Source: Phenylobacterium conjunctum (GTDB lineage Bacteria > Pseudomonadota > Alphaproteobacteria > Caulobacterales > Caulobacteraceae). From it: a stretch of DNA of 64,000 nt. Below the pieces are notes generated by a model. It was not told where the DNA came from. It did no database searches and was given only the letters and a program-made list of their open reading frames with translations. Where the stretch lies: the NCBI RefSeq assembly GCF_042679085.1, contig NZ_JBHTLQ010000004.1, forward strand, positions 84,122 through 148,121, read 5' to 3'. Shown here in pieces: positions 42,571 through 51,207 of this stretch (position 1 is the first letter of the stretch; the number at the start of each line of letters is the position of its first letter). Position numbers and translations under genes: made by a program.

Positions 42571-44265
42571 TTGCATTACAAGGAACTCAAGCAGGCTTGG
42601 GCGGAACTGACCTCCGCGGGCCAGCCCTTCGAGATCGAGGTCAAGGAGGTGCGTGGGGTTCCGATCCGCACCTACAAGAACGCCCCGCCCAGCGTCCGCG
42701 AATTCTGGCTGTCCACCGCCGCCTTCGCCGACCGCACCTACATCGTCTACCAGGACGAACGCATCACCTACGCCCAGGCGCACCAGATCGTGGCCTCGGT
42801 CGCCAACTGGCTGATGGCGCAGGGCGTGCAGCCCGGCGACCGCGTGGCCATCGCCATGCGCAACTATCCGGAATGGATGCTGATCTACTGGGCCTGCGTC
42901 TCCATCGGCGTCGCCGCCGTCGGCATGAACGCCTGGTGGACCGCCGAGGAAATGACCTACGGCCTGAAGGACGCCGCGCCCAAGGTGCTGTTCGCCGACG
43001 CCGAGCGCCTGGCCCGGATCAATGAGCGGCCGGACATGGCCGCCGGCGTCAAGCTGGTGGGCGTGCGCCTGGACAAGCCGGCGGCTGGCGTCATCCCCTG
43101 GGCCGACGTGGTCGCCCATGGCGGCGCGCTGCCCGCCGTCACCGTCGATCCCGACGCCGACGCCTGCATCTTCTACACCTCCGGCACCACCGGCTTCCCG
43201 AAGGGCGCGCAGCTGACCCATCGGGGCTGCGTCTCCAACCTGCTGAACATGATGTTCTCGGGCGCCTGCCAGGGCCTGGCCACCCAGCGCGCCACCGGCG
43301 TCGCGCCGCCGGCCGAGCCGCCGATCCCGGTCTCGCTGGTCACCACGCCGCTGTTCCACGTCACCGCCAACAACTGCGGCGCCTATCTGACCACGGCCGC
43401 GGGCGGCACCCTGGTGCTGATGTACCGCTGGGACGCCGGCGAGGCCCTGAAGCTCATCGAGCGCGAGAAGGTCACCGCCATGAGCGGCGTGCCGGTGATG
43501 TCGCGCGAGCTGATCACCCACCCGGACTTCGACAAGACCGATGTCTCCAGCCTGCAGAGCCTGGGCGGCGGCGGGGCTCAGCTGCCCCCGGACCTGGTGC
43601 ACAAGATCGATTCCACCGTCGCCACCGCCCGGCCGAACACCGGCTATGGCATGACCGAGACCTGCGGGATCATCACCTCGGTTTCCGGTGACTTCTTCGT
43701 GGACAAGCCCGACAGCGCCGGCCCCGCCATGCCGGTGTTCGAGGCCCAGTGCTTCGATGACAACGGCAAGCCGGTCGGTCCCGGCGAAGTCGGCGAGCTG
43801 TGGGTGCGCGGCGCCTCGGTGATCAAGGGCTATATCAACCGCCCGGAAGCCACCGCGGAATCCATCACCAATGGCTGGCTGCACACCGGCGACGTGGCCC
43901 GGATCGACGAGGACGGCTTCATCTTCATCGTCGACCGCAAGAAGGACATGGTCCTGCGCGGCGGTGAGAACGTTTATTGCGCCGAGGTCGAGGCCACCCT
44001 CTATCGTCACCCGGCGGTGGCCGAGTGCAGCGTGTTCGGCGTGCCGGACGAGCGGCTGGGCGAGGAGGTGGCCGCCGCGGTCCACCTGCGTCCCGGCATG
44101 ACCGCCCTGCCCGTCGAGCTGCGCGCCCACTGCGAAGGCCTGATCGCCAAGCACAAGGCGCCCCGCTACATCTGGATCCTCAACGAGGCCCTGCCCCGCA
44201 ACGCTTCGGGCAAGTTCCTGAAGCGCGAGCTTCGTGAGGCCCTGGCCCTGGCCGACGCCGGCTGA
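42571..44265 (+). CDS. AMP-dependent acyl-CoA ligase
   Basis: This 564-residue ANL-superfamily ligase activates a carboxylic acid to acyl-AMP and then acyl-CoA. It has the P-loop-like motif FYTSGTTGFPKGAQLTH near residues 201-217, the YGMTETCG adenylation motif near 355, the W-L-H-T-G-D-V-A hinge motif near 436, and the C-terminal catalytic lysine in LPRNASGKFLKREL near 551. The chain-length preference cannot be told. The TTG start at 42571 follows GGAAGGGAACGG. It lies in the same direction as, and 146 bases after, an acyl-CoA dehydrogenase gene and is convergent with an Lrp gene six bases away. Confidence 0.93.
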   Translation: MHYKELKQAWAELTSAGQPFEIEVKEVRGVPIRTYKNAPPSVREFWLSTAAFADRTYIVYQDERITYAQAHQIVASVANWLMAQGVQPGDRVAIAMRNYPEWMLIYWACVSIGVAAVGMNAWWTAEEMTYGLKDAAPKVLFADAERLARINERPDMAAGVKLVGVRLDKPAAGVIPWADVVAHGGALPAVTVDPDADACIFYTSGTTGFPKGAQLTHRGCVSNLLNMMFSGACQGLATQRATGVAPPAEPPIPVSLVTTPLFHVTANNCGAYLTTAAGGTLVLMYRWDAGEALKLIEREKVTAMSGVPVMSRELITHPDFDKTDVSSLQSLGGGGAQLPPDLVHKIDSTVATARPNTGYGMTETCGIITSVSGDFFVDKPDSAGPAMPVFEAQCFDDNGKPVGPGEVGELWVRGASVIKGYINRPEATAESITNGWLHTGDVARIDEDGFIFIVDRKKDMVLRGGENVYCAEVEATLYRHPAVAECSVFGVPDERLGEEVAAAVHLRPGMTALPVELRAHCEGLIAKHKAPRYIWILNEALPRNASGKFLKRELREALALADAG

Positions 44266-44271
44266 GGTCGT

Positions 44272-44733
44272 TCAGCGCACGGGAAGGGCGGTTCGCCGCA
44301 CCACCGTGCGCAGGGCGATCGACGAATTGATCCGCGCCACACCGGGCAGGCGGGTCAACAAGGTGGCGTGGAGGCGCTCCAGGTCCTCCACGTCCGAGGC
44401 CACCAGGCGGATCATGTAGTCCGCCTGGCCGGTCATCAGATGGCACTCCATGATCTCCGGCGCCGCCGCCACCGCCCGCTCGAAGGCGGCCAGGAGGTCC
44501 TGCGCCTGGCTGGACAGGGTGATGCTGACATAGACGGTCAGGCCCAGGCCGACCGCTCGGGGATCAACCGTCGCCCCATAGCCGGTGATCACCCCCTCCC
44601 CCTCCAGAGCCCGCACGCGGCGGAAGCACGCTGATTCCGACAGGTGAACCGTCTCGGCCAGTTCCGCGTTGGTGGCGCGCCCCTTCTCCTGCAGCAGGCG
44701 AAGCAGGCTCTTGTCGGTCGCATCCAGAGGCAT
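44272..44733 (-). CDS. Lrp/AsnC family regulator, probable alanine-dehydrogenase regulator
   Basis: This 153-residue Lrp-type protein has a helix-turn-helix (RATNAELAETVHLSESACFR, about residues 19-38) and an effector domain with CHLMTGQADYMIRLVASDVE near 96-115. It is divergent from alanine dehydrogenase, and Lrp-like AldR proteins are known to activate ald with alanine as effector. By position and family it is the likely regulator of that gene. Its start codon abuts the first of three AGTTTYTYC boxes in the intergenic region. Confidence 0.93.
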   Translation of the reverse strand: MPLDATDKSLLRLLQEKGRATNAELAETVHLSESACFRRVRALEGEGVITGYGATVDPRAVGLGLTVYVSITLSSQAQDLLAAFERAVAAAPEIMECHLMTGQADYMIRLVASDVEDLERLHATLLTRLPGVARINSSIALRTVVRRTALPVR

Positions 44734-44866
44734 TCAAGTTTTCTCCGATGCCGAGGCTCATGAAGACAGTTTCTTGCTTATCTCTGCGATAGCGCGGGCG
44801 AAATATCAAAGTTTCTCCCGGCCGATTGAGATACCGTTGATAGGTCGAAGCCAGGAGCGGTCCCCG
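44734..44866 (+). promoter_or_regulatory. Intergenic region with three phased AGTTTyTyC boxes (Lrp/ald)
   Basis: AGTTTTCTCC at 44737, AGTTTCTTGC at 44768 and AGTTTCTCCC at 44810 lie in the same orientation, with start-to-start spacings of 31 and 42 bases, close to three and four turns of DNA. The first box touches the regulator's start. Lrp octamers bind multiple phased sites, so these are good candidate operator half-sites. CCAGGAGCGG, the ald ribosome site, lies at the right end. Confidence 0.5.
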
Positions 44867-45961
44867 ATGCGCATTGGTACGGTCACGGAAATCAAGCCGC
44901 TGGAGCGGCGTGTCGGTCTCACCCCCTCGGTGGTGGCCACCCTCGTCGCCCATGGCCACGAGGTCTTTGTCCAGTCTGGCGCCGGCGGCGGCGTGGGCCT
45001 GTCGGACGGCGAGTACGAAAGCGCGGGCGGCAAGATCCTTGCCGACGCCAAGGCGGTGTTCGAGGCGGCCGACCTGATCGTGAAGGTCAAGGAGCCGCAA
45101 GCTTCCGAGATCGCCCTGCTGACGCCCCGCCACACCCTGTTCACCTACCTGCACCTGGCGCCGGATCCGGAACAGACGAAGGGCCTGATGGCGTCCGGGG
45201 CGACCTGCATCGCCTATGAGACCATCGTCGACGAGAACGGCGGCCTGCCGCTGCTGACCCCCATGAGCCAGGTGGCCGGCCGCATGGCCGCCCAGGTGGG
45301 CGCGGCCTACCTGCTGGCGCCGGCCGGTGGGCGGGGCCTGTTGATGGGCGGCGTGCCCGGTGTGACCCCGGCCAAGGTGATCATCCTGGGCGGCGGCGTC
45401 GCCGGCTTCAACGCCGCCGAGATCGCCGTCGGCATGCGCGCCGACGTGACCATCATGGATATCTCGCCCAGCAAGCTGGCCCTGCTGGACGCCCATTTCG
45501 AAGGCCGGGCCCGCACGGTGCTGTCCTCGCGCGGCGCGCTGCTCGAGCTGCTGCCGACCGCCGACCTGGTGATCGGCTGCGTGCTGGTGGCCGGCGCCTC
45601 GGCGCCCAAGCTGATCCGCCGCGAAGACCTGAAGCTGATGCGTAAGGGCTCGGTGCTGGTGGATGTCGCCATCGACCAGGGCGGCTGTTTCGAGACCAGC
45701 CACGCCACCACCCACGCCGATCCCACCTATGTGGTGGACGGGGTCGTGCACTACTGCGTCGCCAACATGCCGGGCGCCGCGCCGCTGACCTCGACCTATG
45801 CGCTGGGCGCCGCCACCACCCCCTATGTCCTGGCCCTGGCCGACAAGGGGATCGAGCGCGCGCTGTCAGACGTTCCCGGCTTCGCCGCCGGGCTCAACAT
45901 CCAGGCTGGGCGTGTCGTCCATCCTGCGGTGGCCGCGTCCCAGGGGCTCCCCCACGCCTGA
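44867..45961 (+). CDS. ald: Alanine dehydrogenase
   Basis: This NAD-dependent enzyme interconverts L-alanine and pyruvate plus ammonia, allowing alanine catabolism or synthesis. The 364-residue protein has the expected active-site residues at the expected numbers: R15 (RRVGLTP), K75 (IVKVKEP), H96 (TYLHLAP), and the acidic residue in DVAIDQGG near 270. It also has the nucleotide motif GGGVAGFNAAEIA near 174-186. The ATG at 44867 follows CCAGGAGCGG. It is divergent from its probable Lrp-type regulator. Confidence 0.97.
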   Translation: MRIGTVTEIKPLERRVGLTPSVVATLVAHGHEVFVQSGAGGGVGLSDGEYESAGGKILADAKAVFEAADLIVKVKEPQASEIALLTPRHTLFTYLHLAPDPEQTKGLMASGATCIAYETIVDENGGLPLLTPMSQVAGRMAAQVGAAYLLAPAGGRGLLMGGVPGVTPAKVIILGGGVAGFNAAEIAVGMRADVTIMDISPSKLALLDAHFEGRARTVLSSRGALLELLPTADLVIGCVLVAGASAPKLIRREDLKLMRKGSVLVDVAIDQGGCFETSHATTHADPTYVVDGVVHYCVANMPGAAPLTSTYALGAATTPYVLALADKGIERALSDVPGFAAGLNIQAGRVVHPAVAASQGLPHA

Positions 45962-45967
45962 CGGACG

Positions 45968-46441
45968 CTAGCTGGGGCGGGCTGTGACGAGCATCCGGCC
46001 CGCCCCGCTTCCGCCGCCGCGCAAGGCGGCGCGCTTGGCCCGGCGCCAGACGCTCGGGCTCACCCCCGCTTCCTGGCGGAAGAGCCGTGACAGGTGCGCC
46101 TGGTCGGCGAGGCCGCAGGCCAGGGCGATCTGGCTCAGGCCTTCATCCGTCTGCAGCATCAGCACCTTGGCCCGCTCGATGCGGCGCCAGGTGACATAGG
46201 CGTGCGGCGTCAGGCCGAAGCTGACCTTGAAGGCGCGGGAGAAGTAGCGGGGGCTCAAGCCCGCAATGGCCGCGAAATCCTCGACCCGGACCGCGGCGCC
46301 CAGCCGGGCCTCGACCTGGTCGCGGACCCGCCGGGCCTGCCAGGGCGCAAGGCCGCCCCGCGCCACCGTTTCCGGGGTGAAGCTGCGCAGCTCGCCGGTG
46401 GGGCGGCTGCGGGAATCGTCCGCGATCAGGGCGCTGGCCAT
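45968..46441 (-). CDS. AraC family transcriptional regulator (DNA-binding domain only)
   Basis: This 157-residue protein has little more than the two AraC helix-turn-helix motifs: VEDFAAIAGLSPRYFSRAFK near 57-76 and LSQIALACGLADQAHLSRLF near 102-121. The N-terminal ~45 residues (RPTGELRSFTPETVARGGLA) are too short for a cupin-type effector domain but match the leader of the short AraC/XylS-like regulators of this kind. It has no obvious target; mmsA is the next gene downstream on the same strand side, across about 95 bases. It ends six bases from the ald stop, convergent. Confidence 0.88.
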   Translation of the reverse strand: MASALIADDSRSRPTGELRSFTPETVARGGLAPWQARRVRDQVEARLGAAVRVEDFAAIAGLSPRYFSRAFKVSFGLTPHAYVTWRRIERAKVLMLQTDEGLSQIALACGLADQAHLSRLFRQEAGVSPSVWRRAKRAALRGGGSGAGRMLVTARPS

Positions 46442-46536
46442 TGGGCCTATCTAGGCGCCCGATGTGACGCCCGCCACCGCCATGCTGACGCAGGGTCAGA
46501 AACCCAGCGTTTCGCCCATGGCGAGGGCGGATGCGC

Positions 46537-48048
46537 CTACTTCATCGTCGGAATGACGAAGGCGCTGTCGGCCACGTCGCCTTCCGGCCAGCGGGCGGTG
46601 ATGGTCTTGACCTTGGTGTAGAACCGCACGCCCTCCATGCCGTGCTGGTTCACGTCGCCAAAGGCGCTGCGTTTCCAGCCGCCGAAGGAGTGATAGGCCA
46701 CAGGCACCGGGATCGGCACATTGATGCCCACCATGCCGACATTGACGCGGGCGGCGAACTCGCGGGCGGCGCGGCCATTGCGGGTGAAGATGGCGACGCC
46801 GTTGCCGTACTGGTGGTTGGACGGCAGGGCCAGGGCCTCTTCGAAGCTCTCGGCGCGAACCATCTGCAGGACGGGGCCGAAGATCTCTTCCTGGTAGGTC
46901 TTCATCGTCGGCTTCACGCCGTCGAACAGGCTGGGGCCCACGAAGAAGCCCTTCTCATAGCCCTGCAGGGTGAAGCCGCGGCCGTCGACCACCAGCTCGG
47001 CGCCCTCGTCGACACCCATCTGGATGTAGCCTTCGATCTTGGCCTTGTGGGCGGCGGTGACCACCGGGCCATAGTGCGCCGCGGCGTCGGTGGAGACGCC
47101 CACCTTCAGGGTGGCGATCTCGGCCACCAGGCGCTCGCGCAGCTCATCGGCGGTCTTCTTGCCGACGGGCACCACCACCGGCAGGGCCATGCAGCGTTCG
47201 CCGGCCGAGCCGAAGGCCGCGCCGGACAGGTCCTTGACCACCTGGTCGAGATCGGCGTCGGGCAGGACCAGGCCGTGGTTCTTGGCGCCGCCCATGGCCT
47301 GGACGCGCTTCCCGTTCGCCGTGCCGGTCAGATAGACATAGTGGGCGATGTCGGAGGAGCCGACGAAGCTGACCGCGCGGATCAGCGGGTGCTCGAGGAT
47401 CGCATCGACGCTGACCTTGTCGCCATGGACGACGTTCAGCACCCCCTTCAGGTCCATGCCCAGGTTGGCGCCGGCTTCCATGAACAGCTCGGCCAGGCGC
47501 ACCGGCACGGATGGGTCGCGTTCCGAGGGCTTGAGGATGAAGGTGTTGCCCACCGCGATGGCGATGCCGAACATCCACATCGGGATCATGGCCGGGAAGT
47601 TGAACGGGGTGATGCCGGCCACCACGCCCAGGGGCTGGCGCATGGAATAGACGTCGATGCCAGGGCCGGCGCCTTCGGTGTACTCGCCCTTCAGCGCATG
47701 CGGGATGCCGCAGGCGAACTCAATCACTTCCAGGCCGCGCTGGATGTCGCCCTTGGAGTCCGCGATGACCTTGCCGTGCTCCGACGAGAGCAGGTGGGCC
47801 AGCGCGTCCATGTTCGCCTCGACCAGGCGCTTGAACTCGAACATCACCCGGGCGCGGCGCTGCGGATTGACCGCCGCCCACTCCACCTGCGCCCGCGCCG
47901 CGACCTGGACGGCGGCGTCGAGCTCGGCCGTCGTGGCCAGCTGGACGCGGGCCTGGACCTCGCCGGTGTTGGGGTTGAACACGTCGCCGAAGCGGCCGGA
48001 AGCGCCGGCCTTGGCCGCGCCGTCGATGAAATGGGTGATCTCGCGCAT
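46537..48048 (-). CDS. mmsA: CoA-acylating methylmalonate-semialdehyde dehydrogenase
   Basis: This 503-residue aldehyde dehydrogenase oxidises methylmalonate or malonate semialdehyde to propionyl- or acetyl-CoA in valine, thymine and inositol breakdown. It shows the family N-terminus THFIDGAAKAGASGRFGDVF, the NAD-binding region GVVAGITPFNFPAMIPMW near 138-155, and the catalytic cysteine in SAGERCMALPVVVPVG near 279-294. The ESFEEALALP and C-terminal VAYHSFGGWKRSAFGD are characteristic of this CoA-acylating subgroup. Its start faces the Fur-boxed gene across 127 bases. Confidence 0.95.
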   Translation of the reverse strand: MREITHFIDGAAKAGASGRFGDVFNPNTGEVQARVQLATTAELDAAVQVAARAQVEWAAVNPQRRARVMFEFKRLVEANMDALAHLLSSEHGKVIADSKGDIQRGLEVIEFACGIPHALKGEYTEGAGPGIDVYSMRQPLGVVAGITPFNFPAMIPMWMFGIAIAVGNTFILKPSERDPSVPVRLAELFMEAGANLGMDLKGVLNVVHGDKVSVDAILEHPLIRAVSFVGSSDIAHYVYLTGTANGKRVQAMGGAKNHGLVLPDADLDQVVKDLSGAAFGSAGERCMALPVVVPVGKKTADELRERLVAEIATLKVGVSTDAAAHYGPVVTAAHKAKIEGYIQMGVDEGAELVVDGRGFTLQGYEKGFFVGPSLFDGVKPTMKTYQEEIFGPVLQMVRAESFEEALALPSNHQYGNGVAIFTRNGRAAREFAARVNVGMVGINVPIPVPVAYHSFGGWKRSAFGDVNQHGMEGVRFYTKVKTITARWPEGDVADSAFVIPTMK

Positions 48049-48115
48049 GGCGAACTTCTAGGCCCTCTGCGGCGGAGCGACTAGGGCGGACGTCACGGAA
48101 GCGGGGGTGGGCGAA

Positions 48116-48149
48116 CTCTAGTTGCGAGTCATTCTCAGTTGCATTAGAG
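48116..48149. promoter_or_regulatory. Fur box
   Basis: TGCGAGTCATTCTCA at 48123-48137 fits the 7-1-7 Fur pattern (TGATAATNATTATCA), with the arms matching at five of seven paired positions. The extended context TTGCGAG...TCTCAGTTGCA and the flanking CTCTA/TAGAG resemble alphaproteobacterial iron-regulated promoters. It lies between mmsA and the gene at 48176 and is 39 bases before the latter's start, so iron repression of that gene is the simplest reading; control of mmsA is the alternative. Confidence 0.75.
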
Positions 48150-48175
48150 CTGGTCGTCAGAGAGTGGAGAGCCCC

Positions 48176-48676
48176 ATGTCCGACCGCGCCGCCCCCGCCA
48201 GCCTGGGCGATCTTCTGCAGGGAGAGCACACCCTGATGTGGGCCTTCCGCTCCATCGCCTTCGGCGCCGGCGGCTGTCCCCTGCTGCGGCGCCAGTTCGA
48301 GGACATCTGCGGCCCGGCTGCGGGGACCGAGGCCTTCAACGCCCTCTCCGTCTTCGTCCGCGAGCTGGGCCTGCACGGACGCCGCAAGATCACCCTGCAT
48401 GTCCCCGGCTCCTTCCGGCTGAGCCGCGACGAACAGCTGATCCTCGCCACCTTCGCCGCCGCCCAGGACGAAGACTATGTCCGGCTGGAAGCCCACCTCG
48501 CCTGGCTGATCGCCTCTGAACCGAGCGGCGTGTTCGGCGCCGCCGCCTGCCTGGTCGCCCAGGCCATGGCCATGAACGACCTGCGCCTGCGCGCACCGCA
48601 GGTAACGAGCGCCCCGCTCAGGCCGGCGCTTACCTTCGATAACGACGTGGTCATCCCCTTCCCCGCCACCGCCTAG
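48176..48676 (+). CDS. Hypothetical protein under a Fur box
   Basis: This 166-residue soluble protein is one I cannot assign to a family. It is rich in alpha-helix (LGDLLQGEHTLMWAFRSIAF near 9-28; FNALSVFVRELGLHGRRK near 58-75) and has conserved-looking Cys residues near 33, 44 and 123. It has no signal peptide. The Fur box upstream and lack of a signal peptide suggest a cytosolic role in iron limitation, such as heme or iron handling or an iron-sparing function (inference). It overlaps the convergent esterase stop by four bases (CTAG). The start at ATG 48176 is preferred over an upstream frame that would begin inside the Fur box. Confidence 0.75.
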   Translation: MSDRAAPASLGDLLQGEHTLMWAFRSIAFGAGGCPLLRRQFEDICGPAAGTEAFNALSVFVRELGLHGRRKITLHVPGSFRLSRDEQLILATFAAAQDEDYVRLEAHLAWLIASEPSGVFGAAACLVAQAMAMNDLRLRAPQVTSAPLRPALTFDNDVVIPFPATA

Positions 48677-50241
48677 GTCCCCGGCTGGATGTAGGGGACG
48701 GTGGCGAACAGCCGGCGCTCGTCGCCGCGCGGATCGTCCACCACGCGGGTCTCGGCGTCGAAGACCATGGTCGCCCGGCGCTCAAGCTCATACTTCGGCC
48801 AGGCGGGCAGACCCGGATGGGTGGGATCGCCGGTCCGGGCCAGGGCGATAAAGGCCTCGCTTAGGCGGTCCGCCACCGCGTGCGCCGCCGCCGACGGCGC
48901 GGTGGGCGAGCCCTCGGCGGCCAGGTTGTCGAAGGCCAGCACGATGTCGGCGGTGTGCATGGCCCGGAGCCGCCCGCCCTCGATCGTGGTGGGCAGGTCC
49001 AGCTGGTAGGTCCAGGCCGGCGCGCCAGCCTTGGCGCGCTCCTCGGCCTCAATGACAGCGCCGCGCCAGGAGCGCCCGGCTGTGGTCGCGGCGAAGAACA
49101 CCTCGGTCGGCGTATAGCTCGGATAGAGGCGGCGATAGGTGGCGACCACCAGGTCCGGATCGATATCCACCCGCATCTCCGGCGCGATGCGTGCGGCCAC
49201 CTCGTCCCAGCGCATGGCGAAGGGATCGGGCTTGCTGTGGGCCAGGAAGGCGCGGGTCTCGTCGTGGGTGTTGCCGATGATCATGGGCACGGACAGGCCC
49301 AGCGGGCTGGCGTCCGGATAAAAGGGATGCCGGGTGAGCGTGCGGCCATCCAGGACAGGGCCGAAATAGAGGCGGCCGGGCGTGAACGGGTCGGCGACCG
49401 ACAGGCCCTCGATGAGCTTCTGAGTCGGCAGGGTCGCCGCCTCCGCGGCGCGGTCGGGGGTCAGGCCCACGGCGGCCAGGAACAGTTTCATGCGGTCGGT
49501 GGCGTGCAGCGGCCCCGACGCCGTCACCTGCTGGCCGCTCATGGTGGCGGCGGCGTGGAACAGGCCCTTGGCCTGCGGCATCGCCATCAGGGTGGCGATT
49601 TTGGCTCCGCCGCCGGACTGGCCGAACAGCATGACCCGGCCCGGATCGCCGCCGAACGCGGCGATATTGTCCCGCACCCACTGCAGGGCCAGCACCAGGT
49701 CCAGCATGCCGACATTGCCGCTGTCGGCGAAATCCGGCCCGGCCAGCCTGGCCAGGAAACCGTAGCCGAAGACGTTCAGCCGGTGGTTCAGGGTCACCAC
49801 CACCACGTCGCCCCGACGGCTCAGCCGCGTCCCGTCATAGAGCGGCGAGGATCCCGACCCGCCCGAATAGGCGCCGCCGTGAATGTAGACCATGACCGGC
49901 CGCTTGGCCCCGTCCCGCAAGGCCGGCGTCCAGACATTGAGGAACAGGCAGTCCTCGCCCTGCGGCCCTTCATCGGAGCCGGACTGGGGCGAGGCGGCGC
50001 CATAGGCCGTGGCGTCCAGCGGTCGGGTCCAAGGCCGCGGCGGAACCGGCGGCCGAAAGCGGCGCGGACCGGTGTCGGCGCCATAGCGGACGCCCTTGAA
50101 GACCAGGGTCTCGCCCTCGCGGGTTCCACGCACAGGACCGTAGGTGGTGCGCGCCACCACCGATCGCGGCGCGGCGAACACCCCCGTCGGGACCATCAGC
50201 CCCGCGCCCGCCGCCAGCAGGCTACGCCGTGTGGTGGTCAT
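48673..50241 (-). CDS. Exported type-B carboxylesterase
   Basis: This 522-residue carboxylesterase/lipase of the cholinesterase-like family has a twin-arginine-type leader (TTRRSLLAAGAGLMVPTGVF), suggesting Tat export. It has the EDCLFLNVWTP motif near 94-104, the nucleophile GQSGGG near residue 206-211, and the acid and histidine regions further on (MHTADIVLAFDNL near 430). It hydrolyses esters of unknown identity. It is the last gene of a four-gene run (adhC, fghA, TauD-type, esterase) with gaps of 2, 16 and 56 bases. The longer frame from 50433 reads into the spacer and has no leader. Confidence 0.9.
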   Translation of the reverse strand: MTTTRRSLLAAGAGLMVPTGVFAAPRSVVARTTYGPVRGTREGETLVFKGVRYGADTGPRRFRPPVPPRPWTRPLDATAYGAASPQSGSDEGPQGEDCLFLNVWTPALRDGAKRPVMVYIHGGAYSGGSGSSPLYDGTRLSRRGDVVVVTLNHRLNVFGYGFLARLAGPDFADSGNVGMLDLVLALQWVRDNIAAFGGDPGRVMLFGQSGGGAKIATLMAMPQAKGLFHAAATMSGQQVTASGPLHATDRMKLFLAAVGLTPDRAAEAATLPTQKLIEGLSVADPFTPGRLYFGPVLDGRTLTRHPFYPDASPLGLSVPMIIGNTHDETRAFLAHSKPDPFAMRWDEVAARIAPEMRVDIDPDLVVATYRRLYPSYTPTEVFFAATTAGRSWRGAVIEAEERAKAGAPAWTYQLDLPTTIEGGRLRAMHTADIVLAFDNLAAEGSPTAPSAAAHAVADRLSEAFIALARTGDPTHPGLPAWPKYELERRATMVFDAETRVVDDPRGDERRLFATVPYIQPGT

Positions 50242-50297
50242 GCGTCCTCCCTGCGTCGGGCGGCAGCTTAGACCAAGATTGACACCGGTGTCTGCAG

Positions 50298-51191
50298 CTA
50301 GACGGGGCGCTCGCCCTTGATGGTGACGCGGGCGCCCGAGCGGCTGTGGGGCCAGTAATCCCAGATGGCGTGGTGCCAGGCGCAGCGGTTGTCCCAGAAG
50401 GCCACCGCGCCGGGGGTCCAGCGGAACCGGCATTGGAACAGGGGGTGCTGCTGGTGCTGGAAGAGGTAGCGCAGCAGGGCGTCGCTCTCCTCCGGCGGCA
50501 GGTCGTTGATCCGGGTGGTGAAGCCAGGGTTCACGAACAAGGCCTTGCGGCCGGTCCAGGGATGGGTGCGGACAACAGGGTGCGAGGCCCGCGGATAGGT
50601 GGGCTTGTCCGCCACGCCCAGGTTCCGATAGAGGCCGCGATAGATGTGCTCCCCATCATGGACCGCGGTCAGGCCGTCGAGATGAGCCTTCATCCGGTCC
50701 GACAGCGCCTCGTAGGCCGCGTACATGTTGGCGAAGACGGTGTCGCCGCCCTCGGGCGGGCAGGTGTTGATCTGCAGGATGGAGCCCATGGGCGGCTCGG
50801 GATCGCAGGAAACGTCGGTGTGCCAGCCCTCGCCATTGGCGCGGACCGAGCTTTCGTCGGCGGCGATGATCATCACCTCCGGAAAGCCCTCGGCATGCGG
50901 CGCGGCCGGATGCAGGTGCAGGTCGCCGAACTGCCGCCCGAAGGCGACATGCTGGGCCGGGGTCATGGCCTGGTCGCGGAAGAAGACCACCAGGTTGTCG
51001 GCCAGGGCCTGGCGGATTTCCTCGGCCACCGCGGCGTCCAGCGGCTCGGAAAGGTTCACGCCTTCGATCTCCGCCCCGATCACCGGGGTCAGGCGGCGCA
51101 CCGTGACGTGCTCATAGGCCTGGCCGCGTCCAGCGGCGTTGCGGATGCGCGGACCGCCCTTGATGCGCGGGTTCGCCGTGGTGACGGACAT
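50298..51191 (-). CDS. TauD/TfdA family 2-oxoglutarate-dependent dioxygenase
   Basis: This 297-residue Fe(II)/2-oxoglutarate enzyme has its metal triad visible: H and D in GWHTDVSCDPEP near 122-133 and the distal His in CAWHHAIWDYWP near 266-277. The 2-oxoglutarate-binding arginine lies in HSRSGARVTIKG near 283-294. The N-terminal RRLTPVIGAEIEGVNLSEP is the TauD/TfdA signature. Members hydroxylate carbon next to O, N or S, often releasing an aldehyde. Its place in an operon with formaldehyde-detoxifying genes suggests an oxidative demethylase (inference). The substrate is unknown. Confidence 0.92.
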   Translation of the reverse strand: MSVTTANPRIKGGPRIRNAAGRGQAYEHVTVRRLTPVIGAEIEGVNLSEPLDAAVAEEIRQALADNLVVFFRDQAMTPAQHVAFGRQFGDLHLHPAAPHAEGFPEVMIIAADESSVRANGEGWHTDVSCDPEPPMGSILQINTCPPEGGDTVFANMYAAYEALSDRMKAHLDGLTAVHDGEHIYRGLYRNLGVADKPTYPRASHPVVRTHPWTGRKALFVNPGFTTRINDLPPEESDALLRYLFQHQQHPLFQCRFRWTPGAVAFWDNRCAWHHAIWDYWPHSRSGARVTIKGERPV

Positions 51192-51207
51192 GGACGACCT
51201 CCCTTGG

